Assembly: GCA_900770335.1 (NCBI GenBank)
Contig: CAAGKD010000128.1
Coordinates: 1-5,178 of the forward strand
Source: an uncultured Sutterella sp.
Lineage (GTDB): Bacteria; Pseudomonadota; Gammaproteobacteria; Burkholderiales; Burkholderiaceae_F
DNA: 5,178 nucleotides
Direction of reading: 5' to 3'
The notes under the pieces were generated by a model, which saw nothing but the letters and a program-made list of their open reading frames with translations, did no database searches and was not told where the DNA came from. Made by a program: the position numbers and the translations under genes. Of the stretch, positions 1-5,178 are shown in pieces. Positions within the stretch are counted from its first letter, which is position 1; each line of letters begins with the position of its first letter.

Positions 1-89
1 AAGCGCGTGCAACCGGCGAAGCGAGACATCTTGCATGCCTGCGCTCCGTTGGGTCGAAGCTTGAACGAGAAACCTTTGCGATTCAACAT
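1..89 (-). CDS. tnpB: TnpB, RNA-guided nuclease of an IS200/IS605-type element (N-terminal fragment, runs off the left edge)
   Basis: Translating the minus strand from the ATG at 89-87 gives 29 full codons before the window ends. It begins MLNRKGFSFKLRPNGAQ and continues through CKMSRFAGCTR, with a Phe or Leu next. This is the usual opening of TnpB/OrfB proteins: a basic 'K-[FY]-x-[FY]-[RK]-[LI]-x-P' strand, a Gln at the start of the next helix, and an 'F-x-G-C-x-R-[FY]' motif. In this family TnpB is an RNA-guided DNA endonuclease with a C-terminal RuvC domain and zinc finger; neither is visible here. An in-frame TAG at 101-99 leaves only ATG 89-87 or TTG 86-84 as likely starts. No clear Shine-Dalgarno is seen, only a weak AGAA about 11 nt upstream, which is common for tnpB. 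The frame is too short to appear in routine ORF calls. Whether it is intact, catalytically dead or decayed cannot be told from this fragment. The family call rests on motif recognition, not a search. Confidence 0.82.
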   Translation of the reverse strand, partial: MLNRKGFSFKLRPNGAQACKMSRFAGCTR

Positions 90-110
90 ATTGGCATTCT
101 ACAACATGTT

Positions 111-126
111 CCATCGCAGGCGATGG
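111..126. repeat. Perfect 7-bp inverted repeat abutting the large hairpin
   Basis: The plus strand reads CCATCGC, AG, GCGATGG; its two 7-base arms are exact reverse complements, so either strand can form a stem (realistically 6 bp with a 4-nt loop). It begins at the base next to the outer stem of the 127-168 hairpin, so the two could stack coaxially in RNA or single-stranded DNA. On the minus strand its 3' arm ends 22 nt before the tnpB ATG, close enough to affect translation initiation. A TnpA-recognition element, a protein-binding operator or part of a folded leader are all possible; the sequence does not decide. Confidence 0.6.
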
Positions 127-168
127 GCGGCTTATATCCCCACCCTAAACGACGGGGCTTTACGCCGC
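127..168 (-). repeat. Large imperfect hairpin upstream of tnpB, likely the IS left-end structure
   Basis: On the minus strand GCGGC (168-164) pairs with GCCGC (131-127). Inside it, CCCCGTC (157-151) pairs with GGTGGGG (144-138) through four C-G pairs, two G-U wobbles and a closing C-G, leaving the loop GTTTAG. Between the two stems is a symmetric 6/6 internal loop, GTAAAG against ATATAA, in which some A-U pairs can form. The core (AAGCCCC, a T-rich TTTAG loop, then a GGGG run followed by A) resembles the hairpins at IS605-family ends and at the 3' end of tnpB omega RNAs. Here it is 5' of tnpB, so a left-end TnpA-binding hairpin is the first interpretation; a structured leader RNA or the remnant of another element's right end is possible. 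There is no U-run after it, so it does not look like a standard intrinsic terminator. Confidence 0.6.
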
Positions 169-203
169 TCAAGGTAATGATCCTCATGCAGCGTTCTCGC
201 GCT
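169..203. other. Short spacer between the efflux operon and the IS left end
   Basis: These 35 bases separate the stop codon of the YbhR-type permease from the first stem of the large hairpin. On the minus strand the spacer holds a small AGCG...CGCT inverted repeat (203-200 and 193-190) with no T-run, too weak to call a terminator. It also contains the TTAC and TTGA tetranucleotides that are candidates for the IS target site. No convincing intrinsic terminator for the operon is visible between the permease and tnpB, so transcripts from the operon may run into the element. Confidence 0.5.
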
Positions 204-1370
204 TCAGACCACCTTGTTCCGGAAGAGCCACGCCGCTCCGGGAATCGTCACGCAGGAGATGAGCGCGATCGGCCAGAGATGCGGGAGGATCTCGGCGAGC
301 CCCGCGTTCTCGAAATAGATCATGCGGATCGTGAGGATTCCGCAGCGGACCGGATTCATGACCGTGAGCGTCTGCAGCCACTCGGGCATCGCCATCACCG
401 GCGTCATGAGGCCCGAGAGCACGAGGGAGGGGAGGAGTAGCACGAACGCGATCACGACGGACTCGAGCAGGGTCGAGGCCCAGGCGGAGATCGCCAGGGC
501 GATGCCGACGATGCTCGTCGAGAAGAGCGTTACGACGAGGATGAGGAGCCCCAGCGAGCCTGCAAACGGAATTTCGAACCAGAAGCGGCAGACGCAGAGG
601 ATCATGAGGCTCTGCAGGACACCGATCACGATCGGCGCAAAGGCCTTGCCGGCGAGGATCTCCACCGGGGAGAGGGGCGTCATGAGCATCATGTCGAACG
701 ATCCCTCCTCGCGCTCGCGCGAGACGGCGAGCCCGGCGAGGAGCATCACCTGGATCATCGCGAGGCCCAGGATGAGGCCGGTCATGATGTTGTGCCGCGT
801 GACGCCGTTTTCGTTGTAGCGGTAGCGCTCGACGAGGCGCACCGCTCCGGCCGCTCCGCCCGTCCGCACGCCCGCGGCCTCGGCGAGCGCGCCGCTTGCG
901 TTGATCTGCTCAAGGATCGCCGAGACGTACCCGGTCGCGACGTTGGCCGTGGTGGAGTTGCGCGCGTCCGCCGCGAGAAAAACCTCCGCGCTCTCGCCCC
1001 GGGCGAGGCGCCGGGCGAAGTCGTCCGGAATCACGATGCCGATGAGGGCTTCGCCGTCCCCGACGCAGCGCGAGAGCGCCTCGAGCGAACGCGGCGCGCA
1101 GGCGCGCTCGAAGATCCCGTTGGCGTCGATCGCCCGGAGCACGGCCTCGCTCGCCGGGGAGCGCGAGGCGTCAAGCGCGGCCCAGGGCACGCGCTCGAGG
1201 TTGAAGGTCGCGCCGTACCCGAAGAGGATCGACTGCGCGATGATCGGCACGACGAGGATGCGGCGCACTCCGGGGTCGCGAAGGAGCGTGAGGAGCTCCT
1301 TGCGGGCGAGGGCGCGCAGGCGCAGCAGCATGAGGCGAAGGCGCGTCAAAAGAGGTGGGAATGCGGTCAT
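204..1370 (-). CDS. ybhR: ABC-2 type efflux permease, YbhR-like
   Basis: This 388-residue inner-membrane protein has the ABC-2 exporter permease layout. A short cytoplasmic N-terminus has the 'RKELLTLLRDPGV' elbow-helix motif (about 23-35), followed by a first membrane helix at about 37-56. A large extracytoplasmic domain (about 57-192) comes next, then a block of five hydrophobic helices from about 195 to 384. Behind the second helix is the coupling segment SREREEGSFD (217-226), followed by MLMTPLSPVEILAGK, which is typical of the YbhR/YhhJ group and contacts the ATPase. PSLVLSGLMTPVMAMPEWLQ (314-333), followed by the MNPVRC stretch, matches the conserved region before the last helix. E. coli YbhR is about 368 residues, so this is full length. 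The start is supported by AGGAG at 1380-1376, 5 nt before the ATG. The gene ends the operon, 24 nt after ybhS, and should pair with YbhS as a heterodimeric pore. Substrate cannot be told from sequence. Confidence 0.9.
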   Translation of the reverse strand: MTAFPPLLTRLRLMLLRLRALARKELLTLLRDPGVRRILVVPIIAQSILFGYGATFNLERVPWAALDASRSPASEAVLRAIDANGIFERACAPRSLEALSRCVGDGEALIGIVIPDDFARRLARGESAEVFLAADARNSTTANVATGYVSAILEQINASGALAEAAGVRTGGAAGAVRLVERYRYNENGVTRHNIMTGLILGLAMIQVMLLAGLAVSREREEGSFDMMLMTPLSPVEILAGKAFAPIVIGVLQSLMILCVCRFWFEIPFAGSLGLLILVVTLFSTSIVGIALAISAWASTLLESVVIAFVLLLPSLVLSGLMTPVMAMPEWLQTLTVMNPVRCGILTIRMIYFENAGLAEILPHLWPIALISCVTIPGAAWLFRNKVV

Positions 1371-1375
1371 GGCGG

Positions 1376-1380
1376 CTCCT
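1376..1380 (-). promoter_or_regulatory. Ribosome binding site of the YbhR-like permease
   Basis: AGGAG lies on the minus strand in the 24-nt gap after the ybhS stop, with a 5-nt spacer (CCGCC) to the ATG at 1370-1368. It fixes the start and shows that this last gene of the operon has its own initiation signal. Confidence 0.75.
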
Positions 1381-1394
1381 GCGGGAGAGTCTTC

Positions 1395-2552
1395 TCAGTC
1401 GAGGCGCTTTCGCGTCGCCGCGAGCGCGAGCGTGAGAAAGCCCGCCGCCCAGGCGGCGAGGATCGCGAGGTTCGAGAGCACGAGGCGCTCCGGACCGCCG
1501 GAGAGGCAGAGGATCTTCACGGACTCAATCGCGTAGGTGGGCGGCATCAGGCGCCCGATCACGCAGATGAAGGCCGGGACGCTTCTGAGGTCGAAGATGT
1601 ATCCCGAGAGGATGAGGGATGGCAGGTAGCTACCGATCACCGCGATCTGGATCGCGACGAACTGGCTCCTGAGCCTGGCCGAGAGGAAGAGCCCGAAGGC
1701 GACGGCCCAGGCGTCGTAGAGAAGGTAGGTGAGGGCGAGGAGGATCGCCGATCCGCGCACCGGCACCCCGAAGACGAGCCGCATGGCGAGCGTCGCGGCG
1801 AGCGTGCCCGCGCAGATGAGCCCGTAGTTCGAGAGGAACTTCGCCGCGAGGATCTCCCCCGGGGAGGCCGGCGTCACGCAGAGCGACTCCATCGTGCCGC
1901 GCTCCCACTCGCGCGCGACGGCGACGCTTCCGAGAAAGCTCGCCGAGAGCGTGAGCACGACGATCGTGAGGCCCGGAACGAGGTGCCACGACGAGGTCGC
2001 GGCCTCGTTGAACCAGGATCGGGAGAGCAGCGTCGCGCCGGCCGATGACGCCGCGACGGCGGACTCAGCGTCCGGGACGAGCCCTTCTTCAGACCCTGCG
2101 CCCCGCAGGCGGATCCGCTCGGTCATCTGCGCGAGCGTCGCCTTTGCGTACGTGCGGATGATCGTCGCGGCGCTCGCGTCGACGCCGTGAATCGTGATTC
2201 CGATCTCGGCGCCCGAGGAGGACGCCGCGTCGCGCTCGAGCCCGGGCGGCAGGTCGATGATCGCCTCGATCCGCCGGGCCGAGAGGAGCTGCTCCGCCTC
2301 GGTCCTCGAGCGCGTCTGGGTGACGTCGAAGTACTTCGAGCCCCGGAAGGCCGCGAGGACCGACTGCGCGAGGGGCGAGCTCTCGCCCATGGCGACCGCT
2401 GCGGGCACGCGGTTGAGGTCCATCGAGAGCCCGAAGCCGAACATCATGAGGAGGATCACGGGGAGCAGTACCCCGACCGCGATTGACGCGGGATCGCGAA
2501 GCATCTGCAGGAGCTCCTTTCGAAGGAGCGTGAGCACGCGCGAAAGGTTCAT
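1395..2552 (-). CDS. ybhS: ABC-2 type efflux permease, YbhS-like
   Basis: This 385-residue inner-membrane protein is the partner of the YbhR-like permease. The N-terminal elbow helix has LRKELLQMLRDP (10-21), and the first membrane helix spans about 22-42. An extracytoplasmic domain (about 44-188) follows, then a five-helix block from about 190 to 378. Family marks are WFN at 180-182, LVPGLTIVVL at 191-200, the coupling motif AREWERGTMESL (213-224) followed by VTPASPGEILAAK, and PSLILSGYIFDLRSVP (311-326). E. coli YbhS is about 377 residues, so the protein is complete. The ATG overlaps the ATPase stop as ATGA (2552-2549), which implies translational coupling, and a good GGGAGG lies at 2564-2559. 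With YbhR it should form the membrane channel driven by the YbhF-like ATPase. The two permeases share the same topology and similar coupling segments, consistent with an old duplication, but they are clearly divergent. Confidence 0.92.
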   Translation of the reverse strand: MNLSRVLTLLRKELLQMLRDPASIAVGVLLPVILLMMFGFGLSMDLNRVPAAVAMGESSPLAQSVLAAFRGSKYFDVTQTRSRTEAEQLLSARRIEAIIDLPPGLERDAASSSGAEIGITIHGVDASAATIIRTYAKATLAQMTERIRLRGAGSEEGLVPDAESAVAASSAGATLLSRSWFNEAATSSWHLVPGLTIVVLTLSASFLGSVAVAREWERGTMESLCVTPASPGEILAAKFLSNYGLICAGTLAATLAMRLVFGVPVRGSAILLALTYLLYDAWAVAFGLFLSARLRSQFVAIQIAVIGSYLPSLILSGYIFDLRSVPAFICVIGRLMPPTYAIESVKILCLSGGPERLVLSNLAILAAWAAGFLTLALAATRKRLD

Positions 2553-4366
2553 CGGCCGCCTCCCGCCGCGGGGCTGCGGCCGCTCTCGCGCGCGGCCTCG
2601 ACGATCCGCGCGAACGCCTCCTCGACCGTCCCGGCCCGGGCGCTGCGGCGGATCTCCGAGGGCGCTCCGAGCGCGAGCACGCGTCCGGCGTCCTGGATGA
2701 GGATGCGGTCGCAGTACTCGGCCTCCTCCATGAAGTGGGTCGTCACGATGACGGTCGTTCCGGATTCGGCGAGCGCGACGATGCGCCGCCAGAAGGCCCG
2801 GCGCGAGGCGATGTCCGCGCCCGAGGTCGCCTCGTCAAGAAAGAGGATCGCCGGGCGGTGGATGAGCGCGCAGGCGAGGGCGAGCTCGCGCTTCGCGCCC
2901 AGGGGGAGCTCCCCGGTGACGCAGGGGAGGCGCTCAGCGAGGCCGCCCTCGGCGGCGAGGACCTCGATCCGCCGCGCGAGCTCGGAGCCCGAGACGCCGA
3001 AGCATTCGCCGAAGTGCTCGAGGTTCTCCCGGACGGAAAGCTGCGCGTAGAGCGAAAACTTCTGCACGACGTAGCCCACGCGCAGGCGCGCGGCGCTCCT
3101 TGCCGTCCGAAGGTCCGCCCCCGCGACGCGGATCCGGCCCGACGTGGGCGCAAGGAGTCCGCAGAGCATGCGGAAGGTCGTAGTCTTGCCCGCTCCGTTG
3201 GGGCCGAGCAGGCCGAAGATCTCGCCCCGGCGCACGCGGAAGGACGTGTTCTCGACGGCCGTGAAGTCCCCGAACCGCCGGCAGATCGACTCGGCGACGA
3301 CCGCGTCCTGCTCGCCGATGCCGCAGGCGGGCGGCTCCGGGGCGCTCTCCCGGCGGACGGCGGCGCAGGACGATTGCGCTTGCGGGAAGACCAGGGCGCA
3401 GTAGGCGTCCTCGAGCGTCGGGGCGCGGGGCGTGATCTGCGGGGGCTCCCCGCAGGAGCGATCGGCTCTCCCGGAGCCGTCCGCCCCGCCGCCGCAGGCA
3501 AGCAGCCGCACGGCGTCGCCCGCGGGAACGGCGTCGAGCCAGGGCGACTGCGGGTCCGTCGCGCGAACGCGCCGCATCATGGCGCGGGAGAAGGGGGAGA
3601 GGGCGGCGGAATGCTCTGAAGCCGGGCGCGCCGTGAAGGTCCGCCCCGCCGCGGCCGCCGCGAGGCGCCCGGGCGCGTCGACCGCGATGATGCGGCCGCG
3701 CTCGAGAAGGATCGTTCGGTCCGCGCGGGCGGCTTCGTCAAGGTACGCGGTCGAGACGAGGATCGTCATCGAGAAGTCGCTTCGCATCGCCTCGAGGATC
3801 CGCCAGAGCTCGCGCCGCGAGAGGGGATCGACGCCCACCGTGGGCTCGTCAAGGATCAGCAGCTTCGGCCGGGCGAGCAGCGCGCACGAAAGCCCGAGCT
3901 TCTGCTTCATGCCGCCCGAGAGCCTTCCGGCCGCGCGCTCCTCGAACCCCGCGAGCCCCGAGAGCCGCATGAGGTCCGAGAAGCGCGCTTCGAGCGTCTC
4001 GTCCGCAAGGCCCCTGAGGCGCCCGAACATCCGCAGGTTCTCCCGCACGGAGAGCTCCTCGTAGAGCCCGAAGCGCTGCGGCATGAAGCCGATCGTGTGC
4101 GAGAACGCCGGGTCCTCGGTGTCGGGGCGCAGCCCGAATGCGCGTATTTCCCCCGCGTCGGGCGTGAGGATCCCGGCGAGGAGCCGCAGCAGCGTGGTCT
4201 TTCCCGCGCCGTCCGGGCCGATGAGGCTCGTGAGGGTTCCGGGGCGCTCGATCGCAAGAGAAGCGCCTGACACCGCGTCGAAGGGCCGGCCGTCCGGGCC
4301 GCGGAAGCGCCGCGTGAGGTCGCGCACGACGAGCGGGGCGCTGGAATTGACAGCGGCCTCAGGCAT
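2549..4366 (-). CDS. ybhF: ABC transporter ATP-binding protein with two fused NBDs, YbhF-like
   Basis: This 605-residue cytoplasmic ATPase powers the exporter; E. coli YbhF is about 578. NBD1 has Walker A GPDGAGKT (50-57), Q-loop Q97, signature LSGGMKQK (149-156) and Walker B LLILDEP (169-175, catalytic E174). Its H-loop reads STAYLDEA, with Ala207 where the switch His is expected. A tail of about 110 residues (243-352) follows, containing a Gly/Cys-rich stretch at 291-306. NBD2 has Walker A GPNGAGKT (388-395), Q-loop Q435, a degenerate signature LPLGAKREL (487-495), Walker B ILFLDEA (507-513, E512) and a normal H-loop, TTHFMEEAE, with H544. In a head-to-tail pair one ATP site would be canonical and the other degenerate. 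I recall LPLG and a missing NBD1 His as recurrent in YbhF-type proteins, so this is probably function-neutral divergence rather than decay. The start overlaps the adaptor stop by 8 nt, with GGGAAG at 4375-4370. Confidence 0.95.
   Translation of the reverse strand: MPEAAVNSSAPLVVRDLTRRFRGPDGRPFDAVSGASLAIERPGTLTSLIGPDGAGKTTLLRLLAGILTPDAGEIRAFGLRPDTEDPAFSHTIGFMPQRFGLYEELSVRENLRMFGRLRGLADETLEARFSDLMRLSGLAGFEERAAGRLSGGMKQKLGLSCALLARPKLLILDEPTVGVDPLSRRELWRILEAMRSDFSMTILVSTAYLDEAARADRTILLERGRIIAVDAPGRLAAAAAGRTFTARPASEHSAALSPFSRAMMRRVRATDPQSPWLDAVPAGDAVRLLACGGGADGSGRADRSCGEPPQITPRAPTLEDAYCALVFPQAQSSCAAVRRESAPEPPACGIGEQDAVVAESICRRFGDFTAVENTSFRVRRGEIFGLLGPNGAGKTTTFRMLCGLLAPTSGRIRVAGADLRTARSAARLRVGYVVQKFSLYAQLSVRENLEHFGECFGVSGSELARRIEVLAAEGGLAERLPCVTGELPLGAKRELALACALIHRPAILFLDEATSGADIASRRAFWRRIVALAESGTTVIVTTHFMEEAEYCDRILIQDAGRVLALGAPSEIRRSARAGTVEEAFARIVEAARESGRSPAAGGGR
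2559..2564 (-). promoter_or_regulatory. Ribosome binding site of the YbhS-like permease
   Basis: GGGAGG lies on the minus strand, 6 nt before the ATG at 2552-2550 and inside the last codons of the ATPase gene. With the ATGA stop/start overlap it supports this start and coupled translation. Confidence 0.7.
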
Positions 4367-5178
4367 GGTCTTCCCGCGTCCGCTCGGTCCGCTCGGCCCG
4401 TTCGGCTCCCTCCGCCTTTTCGTCCCCTCCGACGGCGTCGATGAAGTCCACCGTCACGGGCTGCCCGAGCCGCAGGCGGTTCTCCGCGTCCTCGATCTCG
4501 AGGCGCACCTCGTAGACGAGCGCGGCCCGGAGCTCGGCGGTCTGGACGGTCTTGGGCGTGAACTCCGCCGTCGAGGAGATCCAGCGCACGCGCGCCTTGA
4601 GTGGCCCGGTCGTGTCGGTCGTGACGAGCGCCTGCGCCCCCTCGCGCACAAGTCCGAGCTGACGCTCCGTCACCCAGACGCGGATGCGCTTAGGGCTCAC
4701 GACGGAGAGCTGCAGCGTCGTGCGCGAGGGGCCGGCCATGTCGCCGGGCTCGGCGAGGCGCGTGCGGACGATCCCGTCCGCGGGGGCGACGAGGATGCTC
4801 GCCCGGGCGATCTGGTAGTCGAGCGCTGCAAGCTGAGCGCGCGCCGCGCAGAGCGCCGCCTCGGCCGAGGCGATCTCCTGCGGTCGAAGGCCGGCCTCGA
4901 GCTTTGCGAGCTCGGCCCGCGAGGCCGCAAGCTCGCGCTCGGCGGACTCGGCCGCGAAGCGCGCGTCGTCGAGGTTCTGCCGGCTCGAGGCCGATGCGGA
5001 GACGAGGTTGCGCTGCCTCGCCGCGGTTCTTCTCGCGAGCTCGAGGCGGCTCTCGAGCGCCGCGGCCTTCGCGCGGGCCGCAGCGATGTCCTCCGCGCGG
5101 CTTCCCTCCCGGGCGAGCGAGGCCTGCGCCTGCGCGTCCTCAAGCCGCGCGCGGGCCTCCTCGCGGGAGATCTCCAGG
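4359..5178 (-). CDS. ybhG: HlyD/YbhG-type periplasmic adaptor (membrane fusion protein), N-terminus off the right edge
   Basis: The frame is open from the window edge (first full codon 5177-5175) to TGA at 4361-4359, giving 272 residues. A shorter start at 4739 would cut off the coiled coil and is not real. Visible residues 1 to about 125 are an Ala/Glu/Arg-rich antiparallel coiled-coil hairpin, with the turn near NLVSASASSRQNL and the repeat-like segments GSRAEDIAAA and GLRPQEIASA seen in YbhG. The second lipoyl half follows as APADGIVRTRLAEPGDM (about 131-147), then the beta-barrel domain with VWVTERQ. The diagnostic TAEFTPKTVQT (about 204-214) and LRLGQPVTVDF close the domain. E. coli YbhG is about 332 residues, so roughly 60-75 N-terminal residues (membrane anchor and first lipoyl half) are missing. 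It links the inner-membrane exporter to an outer-membrane channel. The last ~23 residues are a charged Glu/Arg tail made partly of a 9-bp repeat. Confidence 0.93.
   Translation of the reverse strand, partial: LEISREEARARLEDAQAQASLAREGSRAEDIAAARAKAAALESRLELARRTAARQRNLVSASASSRQNLDDARFAAESAERELAASRAELAKLEAGLRPQEIASAEAALCAARAQLAALDYQIARASILVAPADGIVRTRLAEPGDMAGPSRTTLQLSVVSPKRIRVWVTERQLGLVREGAQALVTTDTTGPLKARVRWISSTAEFTPKTVQTAELRAALVYEVRLEIEDAENRLRLGQPVTVDFIDAVGGDEKAEGAERAERTERTREDHA
4370..4375 (-). promoter_or_regulatory. Probable ribosome binding site of the YbhF-like ATPase
   Basis: GGGAAG on the minus strand is 3 nt from the ATG at 4366-4364, so the spacing is rather short. It lies inside the adaptor gene's final codons. 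It is a weak site, and initiation probably relies on coupling to adaptor translation through the 8-nt overlap. Confidence 0.4.
4380..4406. repeat. Three imperfect 9-bp tandem repeats in the adaptor's C-terminal tail
   Basis: On the plus strand the units are CCGCTCGGT, CCGCTCGGC and CCGTTCGGC, differing at one or two bases. On the coding strand they encode the AER/AER/TER tripeptides of the charged tail just before the ATPase start. Repeat length is a multiple of three, so changes in copy number would lengthen or shorten the tail without a frameshift. The tail lies beyond the conserved YbhG fold, and no function is evident. Confidence 0.7.

Larger units (their letters stand above)
1..177 (-). 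mobile_element. Left-end part of an IS200/IS605 (IS605 or IS1341-like) insertion sequence
   Basis: The element is inferred from the tnpB start at 89, the hairpin pair at 111-168 and a composition break. GC is about 55% over 1-203 and 42% over 61-120, against well over 60% in the operon next door. IS200/IS605 elements have no terminal inverted repeats. They end in subterminal hairpins recognised as single strands by the HUH transposase TnpA, and they insert 3' of a short target such as TTAC or TTGAT. On the minus strand a TTAC (177-174) and a TTGA (172-169) lie just 5' of the large hairpin, where a left-end target could be. The outer limit given here assumes TTAC and is a guess. No tnpA is visible, so the element could be IS605-like with tnpA elsewhere or a tnpB-only IS1341-like form. 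Confidence 0.6.

Noticed and set aside
96..136. TAGAAT (101-96) and TATAAG (136-131) as -10 boxes of a tnpB promoter
   Set aside because: No -35-like hexamer lies at a suitable distance from either on the minus strand, and TATAAG is inside the hairpin's internal loop. They are not enough to call a promoter.
111..168. The hairpin pair as an intrinsic terminator of the efflux operon
   Set aside because: Neither stem is followed by a T-run on the minus strand, and the larger stem has a 6/6 internal loop. A weak terminating or attenuating effect is possible, but the likeness to IS605 ends explains it better.
123..440. A 105-codon plus-strand frame covering the hairpins and the end of the permease gene
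   Set aside because: It spans the IS hairpins and then runs antisense to YbhR. The product is a charged His/Arg/Glu string with no family likeness.
792..2048. A 418-codon plus-strand open frame across both permease genes
   Set aside because: Its product is a low-complexity mix of Arg, Glu, Asp, Gly and Ala with no domain or membrane pattern. The opposite strand encodes clear ABC-2 permeases with conserved motifs. Long antisense frames are expected at this GC content.
2735..3619. A 294-codon plus-strand open frame opposite the ATPase
   Set aside because: It is the antisense shadow of the YbhF-like gene: compositionally biased, without recognisable motifs or a start supported by a ribosome binding site.
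4697..5143. A 148-codon minus-strand frame at the right end
   Set aside because: It is an Arg/Ser/Pro-rich out-of-frame reading of the adaptor gene. The other minus-strand frame gives an unbroken HlyD coiled coil running into the lipoyl motif.

Overview
The window carries one efflux operon, read entirely on the minus strand, with the start of a mobile element directly downstream of it. The operon's DNA is very GC-rich (47 of 60 bases in one hand-counted line near the right end) and biased to Arg/Ala/Glu/Leu codons. Its gene set (membrane-fusion adaptor, tandem-NBD ATPase, two ABC-2 permeases) is typical of a Gram-negative bacterium, most likely a high-GC proteobacterium. A gut Burkholderiales such as a Sutterella relative would fit, but that is only an impression and nothing here fixes the taxon.

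Transcription runs from right to left. At 5178-4359 is the C-terminal ~272 residues of a HlyD/YbhG-type periplasmic adaptor; its N-terminus lies off the right edge. Next come a 605-residue YbhF-type ATPase with two nucleotide-binding domains (4366-2549), a YbhS-type permease (2552-1395) and a YbhR-type permease (1370-204). The first two junctions overlap by 8 and 4 nt and the third has a 24-nt gap. Gene order matches the E. coli ybhG-ybhF-ybhS-ybhR operon. Together the products should form an inner-membrane ABC exporter (YbhS and YbhR as the membrane pore, YbhF as the motor) coupled through the YbhG-like adaptor to an outer-membrane channel that is not in the window. The regulator (cecR/ybiH in E. 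coli) and promoter would lie beyond the right edge.

Positions 1-203 are different. GC falls to about 55% overall and 42% at 61-120. A short minus-strand reading frame at 89-1, running off the left edge, has the recognisable N-terminus of TnpB, the RNA-guided nuclease of IS200/IS605-type elements. Between it and the last permease gene are two abutting hairpins (127-168 and 111-126). The larger has a CCCC/GGGG core and a GTTTAG loop that resemble the subterminal hairpins of IS605-family ends. The simplest reading is that an IS605/IS1341-type element sits about 30 bp behind the efflux operon, in the same orientation.

The points most worth a second look are the tnpB fragment with its unusual structured leader, and the strong asymmetry of the two predicted ATP sites of the ATPase.
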